Source: Reichenbachiella versicolor (GTDB lineage Bacteria; Bacteroidota; Bacteroidia; Cytophagales; Cyclobacteriaceae). Taken from it: 64,000 bases of DNA. The notes under the pieces were generated by a model. The model made no database searches. It was not told where the DNA came from and saw nothing but the letters and a program-made list of their open reading frames with translations. Of the stretch, positions 8,759-17,162 are shown piece by piece. The number at the start of each line of letters is the position of its first letter. The stretch's first letter is position 1. A program made the translations under genes and the position numbers. Where the stretch lies: the NCBI RefSeq assembly GCF_003171675.1, contig NZ_QFZQ01000002.1, forward strand, positions 806,001 through 870,000, given 5' to 3'.

Positions 8759-9322
8759 ATGAAAGAATTCCTTCAATCCTTTGAAATTCTTACTTCAGAT
8801 GAAATAGAATCTTTTATATCCCTCCTCCGTCCCAAAACTGTAAATAAAGGGAGCTACTATATCAAAGCAGGCCAAGTAGCTAAGGAAGTCTCATTTATTC
8901 AATCAGGAATAGCACGATCTTTTTACTATTCTTCCACCAGTGAAGAAGTTACCTATTGTTTCCGATCCGAAAATTCATTTTTAGCTGCTTACTCATCGTT
9001 CATTTCCCAAACTCCGACATCTGAGAATATTCAAGCTCTGACAGACCTCAAGCTGTTGAGCGTTTCATGGCAAGAAGTCAAAAGACTGGAGGCTACTAGT
9101 CCCAATTGGCTCAGAATGCTGAAACACCTAACAGAACTGGAATACATAGACATGGAAGCTAGAATATTCCAACTACAAAGAGAAACCGCAGAAAAGAGAT
9201 ACCAAGATCTACTCAATAATCAACCGGAGTATCTTAATATGATCCCACTGAATTACATAGCCTCTTATCTCGGAATCACTCAAAGACACCTAAGCAGGAT
9301 TCGCAAAGGCATATCGAATTAG
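8759..9322 (+). CDS. Crp/Fnr-family transcription regulator
   Basis: A 187-residue protein with an N-terminal cyclic-nucleotide-binding-like beta barrel (residues 15-110; KGSYYIKAGQVAKEVSFIQSGIARSFY) and a C-terminal helix-turn-helix (MIPLNYIASYLGITQRHLSRIRKG). The layout is the common Bacteroidota Crp/Fnr type without a clear phosphate-binding cassette, and with no Fnr-type cysteine cluster, so neither cAMP nor an iron-sulfur cluster can be assumed as effector. It begins 6 bases after the upstream gene and is followed 57 bases later by a flavodoxin-fold oxidoreductase, a common pairing in which the regulator controls a quinone or nitro-reductase in response to electrophiles (inference). Confidence 0.88.
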   Translation: MKEFLQSFEILTSDEIESFISLLRPKTVNKGSYYIKAGQVAKEVSFIQSGIARSFYYSSTSEEVTYCFRSENSFLAAYSSFISQTPTSENIQALTDLKLLSVSWQEVKRLEATSPNWLRMLKHLTELEYIDMEARIFQLQRETAEKRYQDLLNNQPEYLNMIPLNYIASYLGITQRHLSRIRKGISN

Positions 9323-9379
9323 ACATATGTCCTTTTTCTTAGTAAGCAATCATCGTTGGTTTGCTAGAAAAAAGAAGAC

Positions 9380-9958
9380 ATGAAAAAGATTCTTATCATC
9401 AACGGCCATCCAGATCCTGAAAGTTATAATCAAGCACTATTCGAAGCTTATAAGGAAGGGCTTAAGACAGAAGGCTACTCATATTCTGAAATATCAATTG
9501 GAAGCCTGAACTTTAACCCTAGCCTAGTTCATGGCTATCGCAAACGAACTGAATTAGAACCTGATCTCAAGGAATCAATAGCCAAAATCAAAGAAGCTGA
9601 CCATATCGTATGGATATTCCCTATGTGGTGGTATGGCTACCCTGCGATTATGAAAGGTTTCATTGACCGTACATTTCTACCTGGTATCACATACCAACCC
9701 ATCGAGGGTAAACCACTTCCTAAAAAATTACTTGAGGGTAAATCTTCTAGAATAATCATTACGGCAGATTCTCCACGCTGGTACGAAAGGCTTTGGATGG
9801 GTAGTCCTGTTACTAATCAATTCAAAAAAGGAACCTTGCAGTATTGTGGTATCAACCCTGTGAAGGTCACCTATATCGCACCTATCAAAAACTCCACAAT
9901 CGAATTTAGAACTAAGTGGATTGAGAAAGTGAAAGATTTGGGAAAGAGCGGATTATAG
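9380..9958 (+). CDS. NAD(P)H-dependent flavodoxin-fold oxidoreductase (NQO/MdaB/KefF-like)
   Basis: A 192-residue protein with the flavodoxin-like fold of the NAD(P)H dehydrogenase (quinone) family. KKILIINGHPDPESYNQAL is the FMN/FAD phosphate loop, and ADHIVWIFPMWWYGYPAIMKGFIDRTF is the diagnostic central segment that lines the flavin ring. It lacks transmembrane segments and is cytosolic. The expected reaction is two-electron reduction of quinones or related electrophiles. It follows the Crp/Fnr gene and ends at a strong terminator, so it probably closes the transcript that starts at 7190. Confidence 0.88.
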   Translation: MKKILIINGHPDPESYNQALFEAYKEGLKTEGYSYSEISIGSLNFNPSLVHGYRKRTELEPDLKESIAKIKEADHIVWIFPMWWYGYPAIMKGFIDRTFLPGITYQPIEGKPLPKKLLEGKSSRIIITADSPRWYERLWMGSPVTNQFKKGTLQYCGINPVKVTYIAPIKNSTIEFRTKWIEKVKDLGKSGL

Positions 9959-9970
9959 TATTTACTAACA

Positions 9971-10008
9971 AATCACGACTCGAATCAACTTTTATTCAAG
10001 TCGTGATT
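9971..10008. terminator. Bidirectional terminator
   Basis: AATCACGACT (9971-9980) pairs with AGTCGTGATT (9999-10008), with a further GAA/TTC inner pairing and a T-run. It lies between convergent genes. Confidence 0.85.
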
Positions 10009-10009
10009 T

Positions 10010-10393
10010 TCATTTAGATCTAGCAAGCAAAAAGAAAAGTATAGAAAGGACGAATGTGATCGGTGTGAAAATCATAGCTTCCAAGGAGTTAAGAGAAAAG
10101 AGATTCCCGACAGTATTAAGAGCAAAAAGCCCTACAAAAATCCACAGAAAGACTGTGACGAGCACTGGAGAGAGGAGTTGATTGATGAAACCGACCTTCA
10201 TCGATACTATAGCTATCATTATCAGATTGATGGCTATCGAAAACAACTCAAAGGCATACATTTCCTGAACCGTCTTCAGCCTACCTCCCCAAACCATGTC
10301 AAATGGCACAACACCTGTAACAATACTTAAATGAAACAAGAGCACCAGACTAAGAGTACTGATGATAATTTTAGCTATTTGAGATGGAGTCAT
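10010..10393 (-). CDS. Small four-helix membrane protein, function unknown
   Basis: A 127-residue hydrophobic protein with four predicted membrane helices (about residues 8-28, 46-66, 75-95 and 104-124). Charges are few and mostly at the N- and C-terminal ends (MTPSQIAK, LLARSK). I do not recognise a family motif or catalytic residue. It stands alone: a terminator lies directly downstream, partly overlapping the region just after its stop codon, and the DUF5777 gene upstream ends about 80 bases away on the same strand, so it could be a distal member of that transcript. Confidence 0.7.
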   Translation of the reverse strand: MTPSQIAKIIISTLSLVLLFHLSIVTGVVPFDMVWGGRLKTVQEMYAFELFSIAINLIMIAIVSMKVGFINQLLSPVLVTVFLWIFVGLFALNTVGNLFSLNSLEAMIFTPITFVLSILFFLLARSK

Positions 10394-10475
10394 GACTAAG
10401 TAAAAGATGATAAGCGTAAAATTCCCTGAACTAATCAGAGAATTTTACTTAACCTATTATCGCATTGCGATAAAA

Positions 10476-11351
10476 TTACCAGTCTTTTTTCTTCTTCCCT
10501 AGAGCAAACGAACGAGATATATTAAAGCCAAAAAACAAATCTCCTTCTCCCCATTCGCCAGTAGTTTCTGCTACAAATCCTTTTTCAATCATTGCTCTAG
10601 AGTTGGAGACATGAAGTTGAAATACATGCCCTCCAGTCTCTATATCTACTCCTAAAGATAGCGCGTCAGTATAGTCATCAGTGTTATTGAATTGAGGATA
10701 ATACTCGACATTGAAAGAAACCCTTGGTGTGAATTTGTATCTACCTCCTACCCCTAGAGCTACTACGTCATTAGAATCATTAGCAGTCACTACCAAATTT
10801 CTATGAATAAGAGTAGGCATGAGTTGAAGCGATAGTTTGGAGTTAAATTTTCTAGCCACTAGAAGCTGATACGCATAGGAAGTCTTCTGCGAAAAGCTAT
10901 AATCATAGTCAGGATCAGCAAAAGCATCTTTGTCTGTCTTGATTGCCATACTCGCAAAACCTGTGACGGTTACTGGCACTCCTGAAGTCTGCTGAGACAG
11001 AATTTTATACTTGAGATAACCATCTACAGTCTTTTCGTACGACGAACGACCAATACCTACCATAAGATCATCTGTCACGCCATACTCCAATCCCAAACGA
11101 ATCTGTGCATCATCCAGTCCCCAAAACTCTTCTACTCCAGAGTTGATTGCGCCAAACCTGTGATTGATCACAAAATCCAACGTATTTTTATCCAGTGTCC
11201 TCACCGTTTGTCCACTTACTAATCGAGAAGCTTTGAAAGTACTCGTTACTTCTTTGGACTCTTGTTTTGTATCCAGCATAGACATCAAATCATCCTGACC
11301 ATAGGCTGATACAGCACTAAAAAGTGCCAGTGCTAAAACTATTTTTTTCAT
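10476..11351 (-). CDS. DUF5777-family outer-membrane beta-barrel protein
   Basis: A 291-residue exported protein with signal peptide (residues 1-18) and the beta-strand pattern of the DUF5777 barrel family, including NTLDFVINHRFGAINSGVEEFWGLDDAQIRLGLEYG, the usual family opening, and a C-terminal strand ending in a charged KKKKDW tail. Last gene of a tightly linked operon: its ATG overlaps the YceI stop codon in TAATG. This arrangement with YceI and a cytochrome-like lipoprotein is common in Bacteroidota and suggests a joint role at the outer membrane, but no biochemical function is established. Confidence 0.82.
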   Translation of the reverse strand: MKKIVLALALFSAVSAYGQDDLMSMLDTKQESKEVTSTFKASRLVSGQTVRTLDKNTLDFVINHRFGAINSGVEEFWGLDDAQIRLGLEYGVTDDLMVGIGRSSYEKTVDGYLKYKILSQQTSGVPVTVTGFASMAIKTDKDAFADPDYDYSFSQKTSYAYQLLVARKFNSKLSLQLMPTLIHRNLVVTANDSNDVVALGVGGRYKFTPRVSFNVEYYPQFNNTDDYTDALSLGVDIETGGHVFQLHVSNSRAMIEKGFVAETTGEWGEGDLFFGFNISRSFALGKKKKDW

Positions 11352-11884
11352 TACTTGATTGGTTCGTATTCGAAATGTACAGTGACTTCTATTTTTTCAG
11401 CAATGTTATAAAAGACTGCTTTAGGAATCTTGATTTTGTGATCCTTCAGTTCTATCACAAACTTTGCATCGACCATTACTTTATCATTGGTCTTAGAAAT
11501 CTTACCTTCGATTTCCCGATTTTGGGTAATTCCATGTACATCTAATCCACCTTTTGCCGTGGCAGTTTGAGATGATGATAGACCTTTCCAATCTTGAAGC
11601 TGAGCCTTAAAAGTAGCTGTCGGATAGTCTTCTGTCTCCATATAGTTTTCATTGAAGTGCTCCTGCATCAATTTCTTGTCAAATTGAAATTGATCAACAG
11701 GAATAGAGAATACTATTTGTCCCGATTCAGCATCAAATACACTTTGAGACTGCGAATTAACAGCCTCAATATTCTCCATAGGTGCCTCTGAAAAGAAGTG
11801 TACTTTCGAACTAACAGACTTGTACTTCTGAGCATCTGCTACAAAAGCACCCAATAGTAGAAAAACTAATAATACCGCTCTCAT
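11351..11884 (-). CDS. YceI-family periplasmic protein
   Basis: The start at 11884 is chosen because its ATG overlaps the upstream stop codon (TAATG) and gives a clean signal peptide, MRAVLLVFLLLGAFVADAQ. The mature ~160 residues are a lipocalin-like YceI barrel: VHFFSEAPMENIEAVN, then FDKKLMQEHFNENYMETEDYPTATFKAQ (the conserved MxxHFNExYmetdkyP core) and LDVHGITQNREIEGKI. Family knowledge: YceI proteins bind polyisoprenoid chains such as quinones in the periplasm. Its neighbours are a cytochrome c-type lipoprotein and a DUF5777 barrel, so a role in electron carrier handling is a reasonable inference. Confidence 0.88.
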   Translation of the reverse strand: MRAVLLVFLLLGAFVADAQKYKSVSSKVHFFSEAPMENIEAVNSQSQSVFDAESGQIVFSIPVDQFQFDKKLMQEHFNENYMETEDYPTATFKAQLQDWKGLSSSQTATAKGGLDVHGITQNREIEGKISKTNDKVMVDAKFVIELKDHKIKIPKAVFYNIAEKIEVTVHFEYEPIK

Positions 11885-12237
11885 TAATCTAGCTCTGCTC
11901 CTTGATTTACCCATGAGACTATAATATCTCTTTCTTCAAATGAAAGTGTTCTACCTATTGGCATTCTACCACTAGTAACCTCTATTTTGATCTGATTAGC
12001 ATCTGCTTCAAAATTTTCATCCTTGGTATAATTAGGAAGACCAGTTCCTCCAACATGACATCCCGATATGGCACAGTTGGTACTGACGATTGGACTTACT
12101 TCAGTCTGATAACTAATAACCCGATCCTCTCTAGTAATAGTCCCTGGTTGAGTAATTCCTAAATCCTCCTCGTTTTCTGAGGAACAAGCAGCACATACTA
12201 GTACTGCAAAAAACATAAGTGCTAAGTTCTTTTTCAT
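11884..12237 (-). CDS. Small c-type cytochrome-like lipoprotein with CX4CH motif
   Basis: The start at 12237 gives a lipoprotein signal (MKKNLALMFFAVLVCAAC-SSENEED). The frame extends upstream to 12366 but without a sensible signal. The mature ~100 residues contain STNCAISGCHVGG: the spacing is Cys-X4-Cys-His rather than the usual Cys-X2-Cys-His. A typical distal ligand segment follows: SGRMPIGRTLSFEERDIIVSWVNQGAE, which matches the MPxxxxLSxeexxxixxWIxxGA ending of short cytochromes c. The acidic stretch after the lipid-bearing Cys suggests surface exposure. First gene of the operon with YceI and DUF5777, coupled by TAATG. Confidence 0.8.
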   Translation of the reverse strand: MKKNLALMFFAVLVCAACSSENEEDLGITQPGTITREDRVISYQTEVSPIVSTNCAISGCHVGGTGLPNYTKDENFEADANQIKIEVTSGRMPIGRTLSFEERDIIVSWVNQGAELD

Positions 12238-12415
12238 ATTTATTAATTGATTGCAATAATTAAATGGAACTTCTAAGAAATTCAGCGATGCCTCCTTTAT
12301 CAAAATATGAATAATTGGAAGCTGGTTGATCACTAAGTATTTTTTAATCGCAGGGCGATAGCCCATTGGGTCAAATTCCCCAACTCTAAGGTCGAGGAAT
12401 CAAATAGCTAAGATA

Positions 12416-12436
12416 CCCCGTCGCTTTTCGTCGGGG
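12416..12436 (-). terminator. Weak hairpin after the SprB-cytochrome lipoprotein gene
   Basis: CCCCG (12416-12420) pairs with CGGGG (12432-12436), 5 bases downstream of the stop of the minus-strand gene at 12441. The stem is short and the T-run is poor. Confidence 0.35.
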
Positions 12437-12440
12437 AGCT

Positions 12441-13244
12441 TCAATTGCTAAGAGCTCCATCGTCAACCCAACAAGCAATGAGGTCAATTTGTTCCGAAGA
12501 AAGGGAACCTCTGTCGGCTGGAGGCATCGATCTATTTTGTGTTCTAGACTTAATCTCATCAGCAAACGACTGTACGTTACCAAATACTGATAGATTGGGG
12601 CTTCGTCCCCCTGAAGAGTGACAACCAGATATCGCACAATTATTTATGATAATATCAGCTACTTGAGCATCATAGCTTACTCCGCTGAGTACTTTCACCT
12701 CCTGAGTAATCTGGCAATCTGCTTCGTCCTTCACCATCAATTCATAGATTCCTGCCTCTAGATTAGAATAAACAGCTTCAGTACTAAAACTAGCTCCTTC
12801 TAAACTGTATTGAATTTCACCAGTACCTCCTGTAGCAGTAGCCGAAAACCCTCCAGTACTACCTCCACAGCCAGCAGATGCATCAAGAGAAATGTTAAGA
12901 CTAATGGCATCTTCTGACGGCTCCACTGTCACCGACTGAGTGGCTTGGCAACCTACTTTGTCTTTTACGGTAGCGGTATAGTTTGAGGCTAACAACCCGT
13001 CAAATTGACCATTGGAATTACTTACACCATTTAAGGTATAGGTGTATTCACCTTCACCTCCACTGGCAGCTAGAGAGACTGTACCGTTGGCGTCACAGTC
13101 TGCCTGAGTGGTGCTATTGACTGCCAATGACAAACTTGATTCACTACAGTCTACTTTGATCTCATCTTGATCAGACGAGTTTTCGTCTTCGCATGAACAT
13201 AAAAGGGCTAATACACAGGCTAAGGAATAGAGTGTTTTTTTCAT
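12441..13244 (-). CDS. Lipoprotein with SprB-like repeats and CX4CH cytochrome domain
   Basis: A 267-residue lipoprotein (lipobox ending at Cys18, LLCSC, then the acidic EDENSSDQDE). Two SprB-like repeats follow at about residues 45-110 and 115-185 (SGGEGEYTYTLNGV, FDGLLASNYTATVKD; TGGTGEIQYSLEG, YSNLEAGIYELMVKD). The C-terminal ~80 residues are a short cytochrome c domain with NNCAISGCHSSGG, again Cys-X4-Cys-His, and the Met-ligand segment NRSMPPADRGSLSSEQIDLIACWVDDGA. The identical CAISGCH core in the next gene marks the two as related. Probably exposed at the cell surface. Separated from the downstream cytochrome gene by about 200 bases, so possibly a separate transcript. Confidence 0.8.
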   Translation of the reverse strand: MKKTLYSLACVLALLCSCEDENSSDQDEIKVDCSESSLSLAVNSTTQADCDANGTVSLAASGGEGEYTYTLNGVSNSNGQFDGLLASNYTATVKDKVGCQATQSVTVEPSEDAISLNISLDASAGCGGSTGGFSATATGGTGEIQYSLEGASFSTEAVYSNLEAGIYELMVKDEADCQITQEVKVLSGVSYDAQVADIIINNCAISGCHSSGGRSPNLSVFGNVQSFADEIKSRTQNRSMPPADRGSLSSEQIDLIACWVDDGALSN

Positions 13245-13376
13245 CGAATGTTAATTTGGGTCTTAGTTGTTTTAACAAAAGTTGGTCAACCAAGTTAAAT
13301 TAACTCAATTAATTCGATGTTGTATCACGAAGGAATGGAAATGTTGGTAATTTTTGAAGGAGTGTCTTGTTTAGGA

Positions 13377-13583
13377 TTATGATCCTAAATACTCCATGCT
13401 ATTTTTTTGATCGTTTACGAAGCAAGGAAATTTTTCCCAAACTCCATTTTCATTATTACTTTTTGATTTAGCAGTATGGCAATCATAGATATCTGAAGAT
13501 AAATCTTCAGAAAGAGCAGGTCGCTCACTAGAGCAACTATACAATGCAGAAACGCTGATTAGAGCTAAAAAAAGAAACTTCAT
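13377..13583 (-). CDS. Small lipoprotein, function unknown
   Basis: A 68-residue protein with a clear lipoprotein signal (MKFLFLALISVSALYSC-SSERP). The mature part is short and polar and contains two further cysteines (YDCHTAK and FPCFV), which could form a disulfide; the CH pair is not a heme motif. No family recognised. It lies alone between the cytochrome cluster and the DUF819 gene, all on the minus strand. Confidence 0.6.
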   Translation of the reverse strand: MKFLFLALISVSALYSCSSERPALSEDLSSDIYDCHTAKSKSNNENGVWEKFPCFVNDQKNSMEYLGS

Positions 13584-13648
13584 ATGTTTACGAATTGTTC
13601 TTCAAATTGAAAACAGTCAAGGTTCGTAAAACGTTCAGAGGTAAAATA

Positions 13649-13672
13649 AATTCCCCTGCACTAGGGGGAATT
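13649..13672 (-). terminator. Terminator after the DUF819 gene
   Basis: AATTCCCC (13649-13656) and GGGGAATT (13665-13672) form an 8-bp stem, 30 bases past the minus-strand stop, followed on that strand by TTTATTTT. Confidence 0.7.
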
Positions 13673-13701
13673 GGAATAAATCGTAAGGTTATGCCTAGCG
13701 A

Positions 13702-14958
13702 TTAAAGTGCGGCGATCTTCATCAAAACGCCGCAAAAATAAGCTGCATAGGTGCCTAAAGCATATCCCAACACAGCTAATAATACTCCTACAGGTGCTAG
13801 AGAAGCATTAAACGCTGAAGCAACAACTGGCGCAGAAGCCGCACCTCCTACATTGGCCTGACTGCCTACAGCGATAAAGAAAAATGGAGCTTTGATTAAT
13901 TTACCTACTAGTAGAAGCAACCCTATGTGAACCAACATCCAAACTATACCTAGCAAGAATAGTTCAGGAGCATCTAGTATGGCCAAAACGTCCATTTTCA
14001 TCCCGATGGTAGCAACAATTATGTAAATAAATACACTTCCTATCTTGGAAGCTCCTGCTCCTTCGAGACTACGATATCTCGTGAATGACAAAATTAACCC
14101 AACTGTGGTAGCTGACACTACAATCCAGAAAAAAGTGCTCGTCAAACTCGAAAATGGGTTTTCAGACTCGGATAATGATGGAAATAATTCAACTATGGCT
14201 GGTGAAACATAGTCTGCGATCCAATGTGCCAACCCTGTAGCTCCAAACCCTATGGCTAACATCATCACCAAATCATTCAAAGAAGGAATCTTAGCAATAC
14301 TTGCTCTGTAAGTTTCTAACTTTTGTCTGATATCATTGATAGAGCTATCATCCGCTTGTAACCATTTGTTGATTTTCTTATTTTTACCCACGCCTATGAA
14401 CAACAGTGCCATCCATATATTGGCTACTAATACGTCTACAGTCACCATCTTGGAAAACATGACATCATCGACTTCAAAGACTTCTTTCATCGCAGCTTGA
14501 TTAGCACTTCCGCCGATCCAACTTCCTGCCACGGTAGTCATACCTCGCCACATATCATCCAATGATCCTCCTACTACATCTGGCGCTATTGCTGCAAATA
14601 GTAGTATAGCCAATGGACCACCTAGTACGATCCCTGCCGTACCGGTCAAAAACATAATGACAGCTTTACTTCCTAGACGCGAAATTTCTTTGAAGTCTGT
14701 TCCCAAGGTCAACAGAACCAAACAGGCTGGCAACAAATACCTTGAGGCTACAAAATATAATTTGGACTGATCTCCTGATATGACACCAAGAGAATTGAAT
14801 ACTGACGGAATAAAATAGCATAGTAATACCGCAGGAACTACTCCGTAGAACTTCACCCAAAATGGATGTTTAGAGCTATTGGTTTTAAATATGGCTCCTA
14901 GGATGATCATCAATAGTCCAAAAACCACTGCGTCATTCGTGATCAGCACTTCTTTCAT
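13702..14958 (-). CDS. DUF819 family integral membrane protein
   Basis: A 418-residue protein with about ten to twelve membrane helices in two halves, matching the DUF819 (YjcL-like) family. Characteristic segments are RYLLPACLVLLTLGTDFKEI, the TTVAGSWIGGSANQAAMKEVF loop and VGSQANVGGAASAPVVASAF near the C-terminus; the GGSANQAA and NVGGAASAP loops look like the broken-helix motifs of inverted-repeat transporters. Transported substrate is unknown. No signal peptide beyond the first helix. It is separated by about 80 bases from the Nudix gene upstream on the same strand. Confidence 0.88.
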   Translation of the reverse strand: MKEVLITNDAVVFGLLMIILGAIFKTNSSKHPFWVKFYGVVPAVLLCYFIPSVFNSLGVISGDQSKLYFVASRYLLPACLVLLTLGTDFKEISRLGSKAVIMFLTGTAGIVLGGPLAILLFAAIAPDVVGGSLDDMWRGMTTVAGSWIGGSANQAAMKEVFEVDDVMFSKMVTVDVLVANIWMALLFIGVGKNKKINKWLQADDSSINDIRQKLETYRASIAKIPSLNDLVMMLAIGFGATGLAHWIADYVSPAIVELFPSLSESENPFSSLTSTFFWIVVSATTVGLILSFTRYRSLEGAGASKIGSVFIYIIVATIGMKMDVLAILDAPELFLLGIVWMLVHIGLLLLVGKLIKAPFFFIAVGSQANVGGAASAPVVASAFNASLAPVGVLLAVLGYALGTYAAYFCGVLMKIAAL

Positions 14959-15037
14959 TTGTTAATATTTTCTATTAGCTGGCTATATTGAATTCACTAT
15001 TCTCAACCAATCAATTCTTAGGTACTTAATTCTGGTT

Positions 15038-15679
15038 TCAGGGTTGGCTGTTTGTCATCTCTTTAATCACAGCTGCCATTTCACTTAATATCATGGCTGT
15101 AGCTCCCCAAACAATTCGACCGTCAAAATCAAAACATGGGGCTTGGATCTTCATATTTTGAGAGACTTTGACTGGTGCGAATTTACGATTCTTATCGTCA
15201 ATCAAATCAATTTCATTGATATCAAATACATCGACGACTTCTCTCTGGTCTGGTTGGTAGAGTGGTTTGCCTTCTGTAATTCCTATTATTGGCTTGATAT
15301 TGAAGTTGCTAGGGGGAATGTATATATCCGAAAGCTGCCCGATTACTTCGATAGCATCTGGTGTCACACCTATTTCTTCATGAGTCTCTCGAAGTGCGGT
15401 CTCTTGAAATGTCTCTTCAAGTTCTTGCTTGCCACCTGGTAAAGCTATCTGTCCACTGTGCGTCCCGTTGTAAACAGGGCGCTGAATCAAGGGAAACTGC
15501 CATTTATCTTGGTGATAATGCCATAAGATCAATACGGCGCTTTGCTTAGGAATTTTGCCAAGGCTCATTTCCGATCTTTGTTCTGGACGAATGGGGTCCA
15601 TTTCCATGTGAGCAGATTCTCCTGGTAAAATTCCATCTAACACCTCTATCAACCCTTCTACGAATGCTTCTTTTTCCAT
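15038..15679 (-). CDS. Nudix hydrolase, CoA diphosphatase type
   Basis: A 213-residue Nudix protein. The Nudix box GX5EX7REUXEEXGU is intact in GGKQELEETFQETALRETHEEIGV (about residues 95-118, G-x5-E-x7-RE-x2-EE-x-G). Just before it, LIQRPVYNGTHSGQIALPGG matches the CoA-pyrophosphatase signature LLTxRSxxLRxHxGQxxFPGG. The expected reaction is hydrolysis of CoA or acyl-CoA to 4'-phosphopantetheine and 3',5'-ADP. Cytosolic. It begins 4 bases from the end of the DUF350-like gene, so both are in one transcript. Confidence 0.88.
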   Translation of the reverse strand: MEKEAFVEGLIEVLDGILPGESAHMEMDPIRPEQRSEMSLGKIPKQSAVLILWHYHQDKWQFPLIQRPVYNGTHSGQIALPGGKQELEETFQETALRETHEEIGVTPDAIEVIGQLSDIYIPPSNFNIKPIIGITEGKPLYQPDQREVVDVFDINEIDLIDDKNRKFAPVKVSQNMKIQAPCFDFDGRIVWGATAMILSEMAAVIKEMTNSQP

Positions 15680-15682
15680 ATT

Positions 15683-16198
15683 CTATCTAGGTGGCAATTG
15701 TGGGTAAGGTATCACCGATTCTATTAATAATTCTACTCCGCTTCTAGTCATTAGCGTAAGCGTAATAATAATGACACTCACTACTATAGATACGCCAATA
15801 TTGTTTTTTATAATCTCTTCGAACTCCTTGATAGGGGTAATCTTGGAATACAAAATGGTACTCAATAGTCCAATAACCAGTGCAAAGACATAGGCTATAG
15901 CGATAAACACAAATCCATACCCTAGATGACGTGAGATCACTTCAAAGGCTGAACCGTCTGCACTTGATAGTCTATAGGAGGACATCAATGGCTGAATCAC
16001 TCCACTGACCAAATATCCTACGCTGTACAGTATGGCTGCGGTATAGATACTGTATGCGAGATTTTCTTGTTCTTGTATGTGATAAAACCGCTGGCCTATG
16101 AGCTTGACCAGTTTATAGGTCATTGCTAGTATCACTACACCAATACTCAGCGCAGAAATAATCTCAACCAATCCTAATATTGCTAAACTACTGTTCAT
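15683..16198 (-). CDS. DUF350-like membrane protein
   Basis: A 171-residue protein with four membrane helices (about residues 10-30, 50-72, 92-115 and 130-152). Its arrangement, with a short charged linker after the third helix (YSKITPIKEFEEIIKNN), resembles DUF350/YjfL-type membrane proteins. The assignment is by architecture and not by a diagnostic motif. Co-directional with the Nudix and transglutaminase genes. Function unknown. Confidence 0.6.
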   Translation of the reverse strand: MNSSLAILGLVEIISALSIGVVILAMTYKLVKLIGQRFYHIQEQENLAYSIYTAAILYSVGYLVSGVIQPLMSSYRLSSADGSAFEVISRHLGYGFVFIAIAYVFALVIGLLSTILYSKITPIKEFEEIIKNNIGVSIVVSVIIITLTLMTRSGVELLIESVIPYPQLPPR

Positions 16199-16265
16199 CT
16201 ATTTGTATTTTCAATTACATATTCACTCGAAACGGAGATTTTGAAACTTTTGTCTTCACACTTGA

Positions 16266-17162
16266 TCATAACAGTTCGGATGTTTTAAGGGTAAATGGTG
16301 GTAAGGCTACTTTCCAATAATCCAATACATTCATGGACGGTGGCAGCATTCCTACTGACCAACCGGTAGCAGTAGTCTCCCAAAAATAGTATTCAATCCC
16401 TTGATATCGAATATGGTCTCCTGTCACGGGTAGATCTATGGCTATCATAGCGTGTGCGTATTCTCTACTGACTACAATAATCGGTAGATAATCAAATTTC
16501 TTCAACAATGCATATAGTAGCACACTTCGGGTATCACAGTCTCCTTTCAGTGTATGCATGAACTCTGACGGCGCCAAAATGCCAAACTTTTGTTCCCCTA
16601 TGCACCTTCCTCTGTACTCTCTCAGTTCGTAATCGGTACAAATCTCTGTACTGACAAAAGTATATTCGATGTCTTGTACGAAGTTCACGATCAATTCAGC
16701 AGCTTCTACTCTACTCAATTCTTTCCTATTGAAAGTTTCTTCGAATAGGTTGGCCAATGAGTCTACCATCCATTGATCTCTGGTCACCAGCTGCTCATAG
16801 ATCTCTCCCCAAAAATCTTCCATTGCGGTTTGATATGGATATTCTATTTCTTCCTTTACTTTTTGAGACTTGGCGTTGATGGATTGGTATGACCAATAGC
16901 CTTCGCAATATCCTTTGGCATTGGATACCCAGTCACGACGATGATAGACGTCTTGGTCTTCATCGACTATACTTTCTTCCATACAGTATTCTTCATATAC
17001 ATCAGTAGTGTAAGAACTTTTCAGACTATGGTAGGCATTGTATGCGAATAGCAATACGAATATGATGTATATGTAGTGCTTGGTTTTCAAGTGTATATAT
17101 AGCGTTTGGGACAAACTTAGAGCAATATTCTTTATCTTAGAAGACAAGCCTTTAAATCCCAA
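16266..17162 (-). CDS. Membrane-anchored transglutaminase-like protein
   Basis: About 298 residues with one N-terminal membrane helix (YIYIIFVLLFAYNAYHSL) and a soluble transglutaminase-like domain. The Cys-His pair is complete: LKGDCDTRSVLLYALLKKF (catalytic Cys) followed by VVSREYAHAMIAID (His) and YFWETTATGW (third position). Start choice is unsure: no ATG precedes the helix. The TTG at 17162 would overlap the start of the divergent gene; a TTG at 17090 would begin MKTKHYIYIIFVLLF, a good anchor start. Such proteins act in the periplasm as proteases or peptide cross-linkers. It lies upstream of the DUF350-like and Nudix genes on the same strand. Confidence 0.75.
   Translation of the reverse strand: MGFKGLSSKIKNIALSLSQTLYIHLKTKHYIYIIFVLLFAYNAYHSLKSSYTTDVYEEYCMEESIVDEDQDVYHRRDWVSNAKGYCEGYWSYQSINAKSQKVKEEIEYPYQTAMEDFWGEIYEQLVTRDQWMVDSLANLFEETFNRKELSRVEAAELIVNFVQDIEYTFVSTEICTDYELREYRGRCIGEQKFGILAPSEFMHTLKGDCDTRSVLLYALLKKFDYLPIIVVSREYAHAMIAIDLPVTGDHIRYQGIEYYFWETTATGWSVGMLPPSMNVLDYWKVALPPFTLKTSELL

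Noticed and set aside
12386-12637. 83-residue minus-strand ORF in another frame
   Set aside because: Lies inside the cytochrome domain of the SprB lipoprotein gene, which is clearly coding in its own frame.
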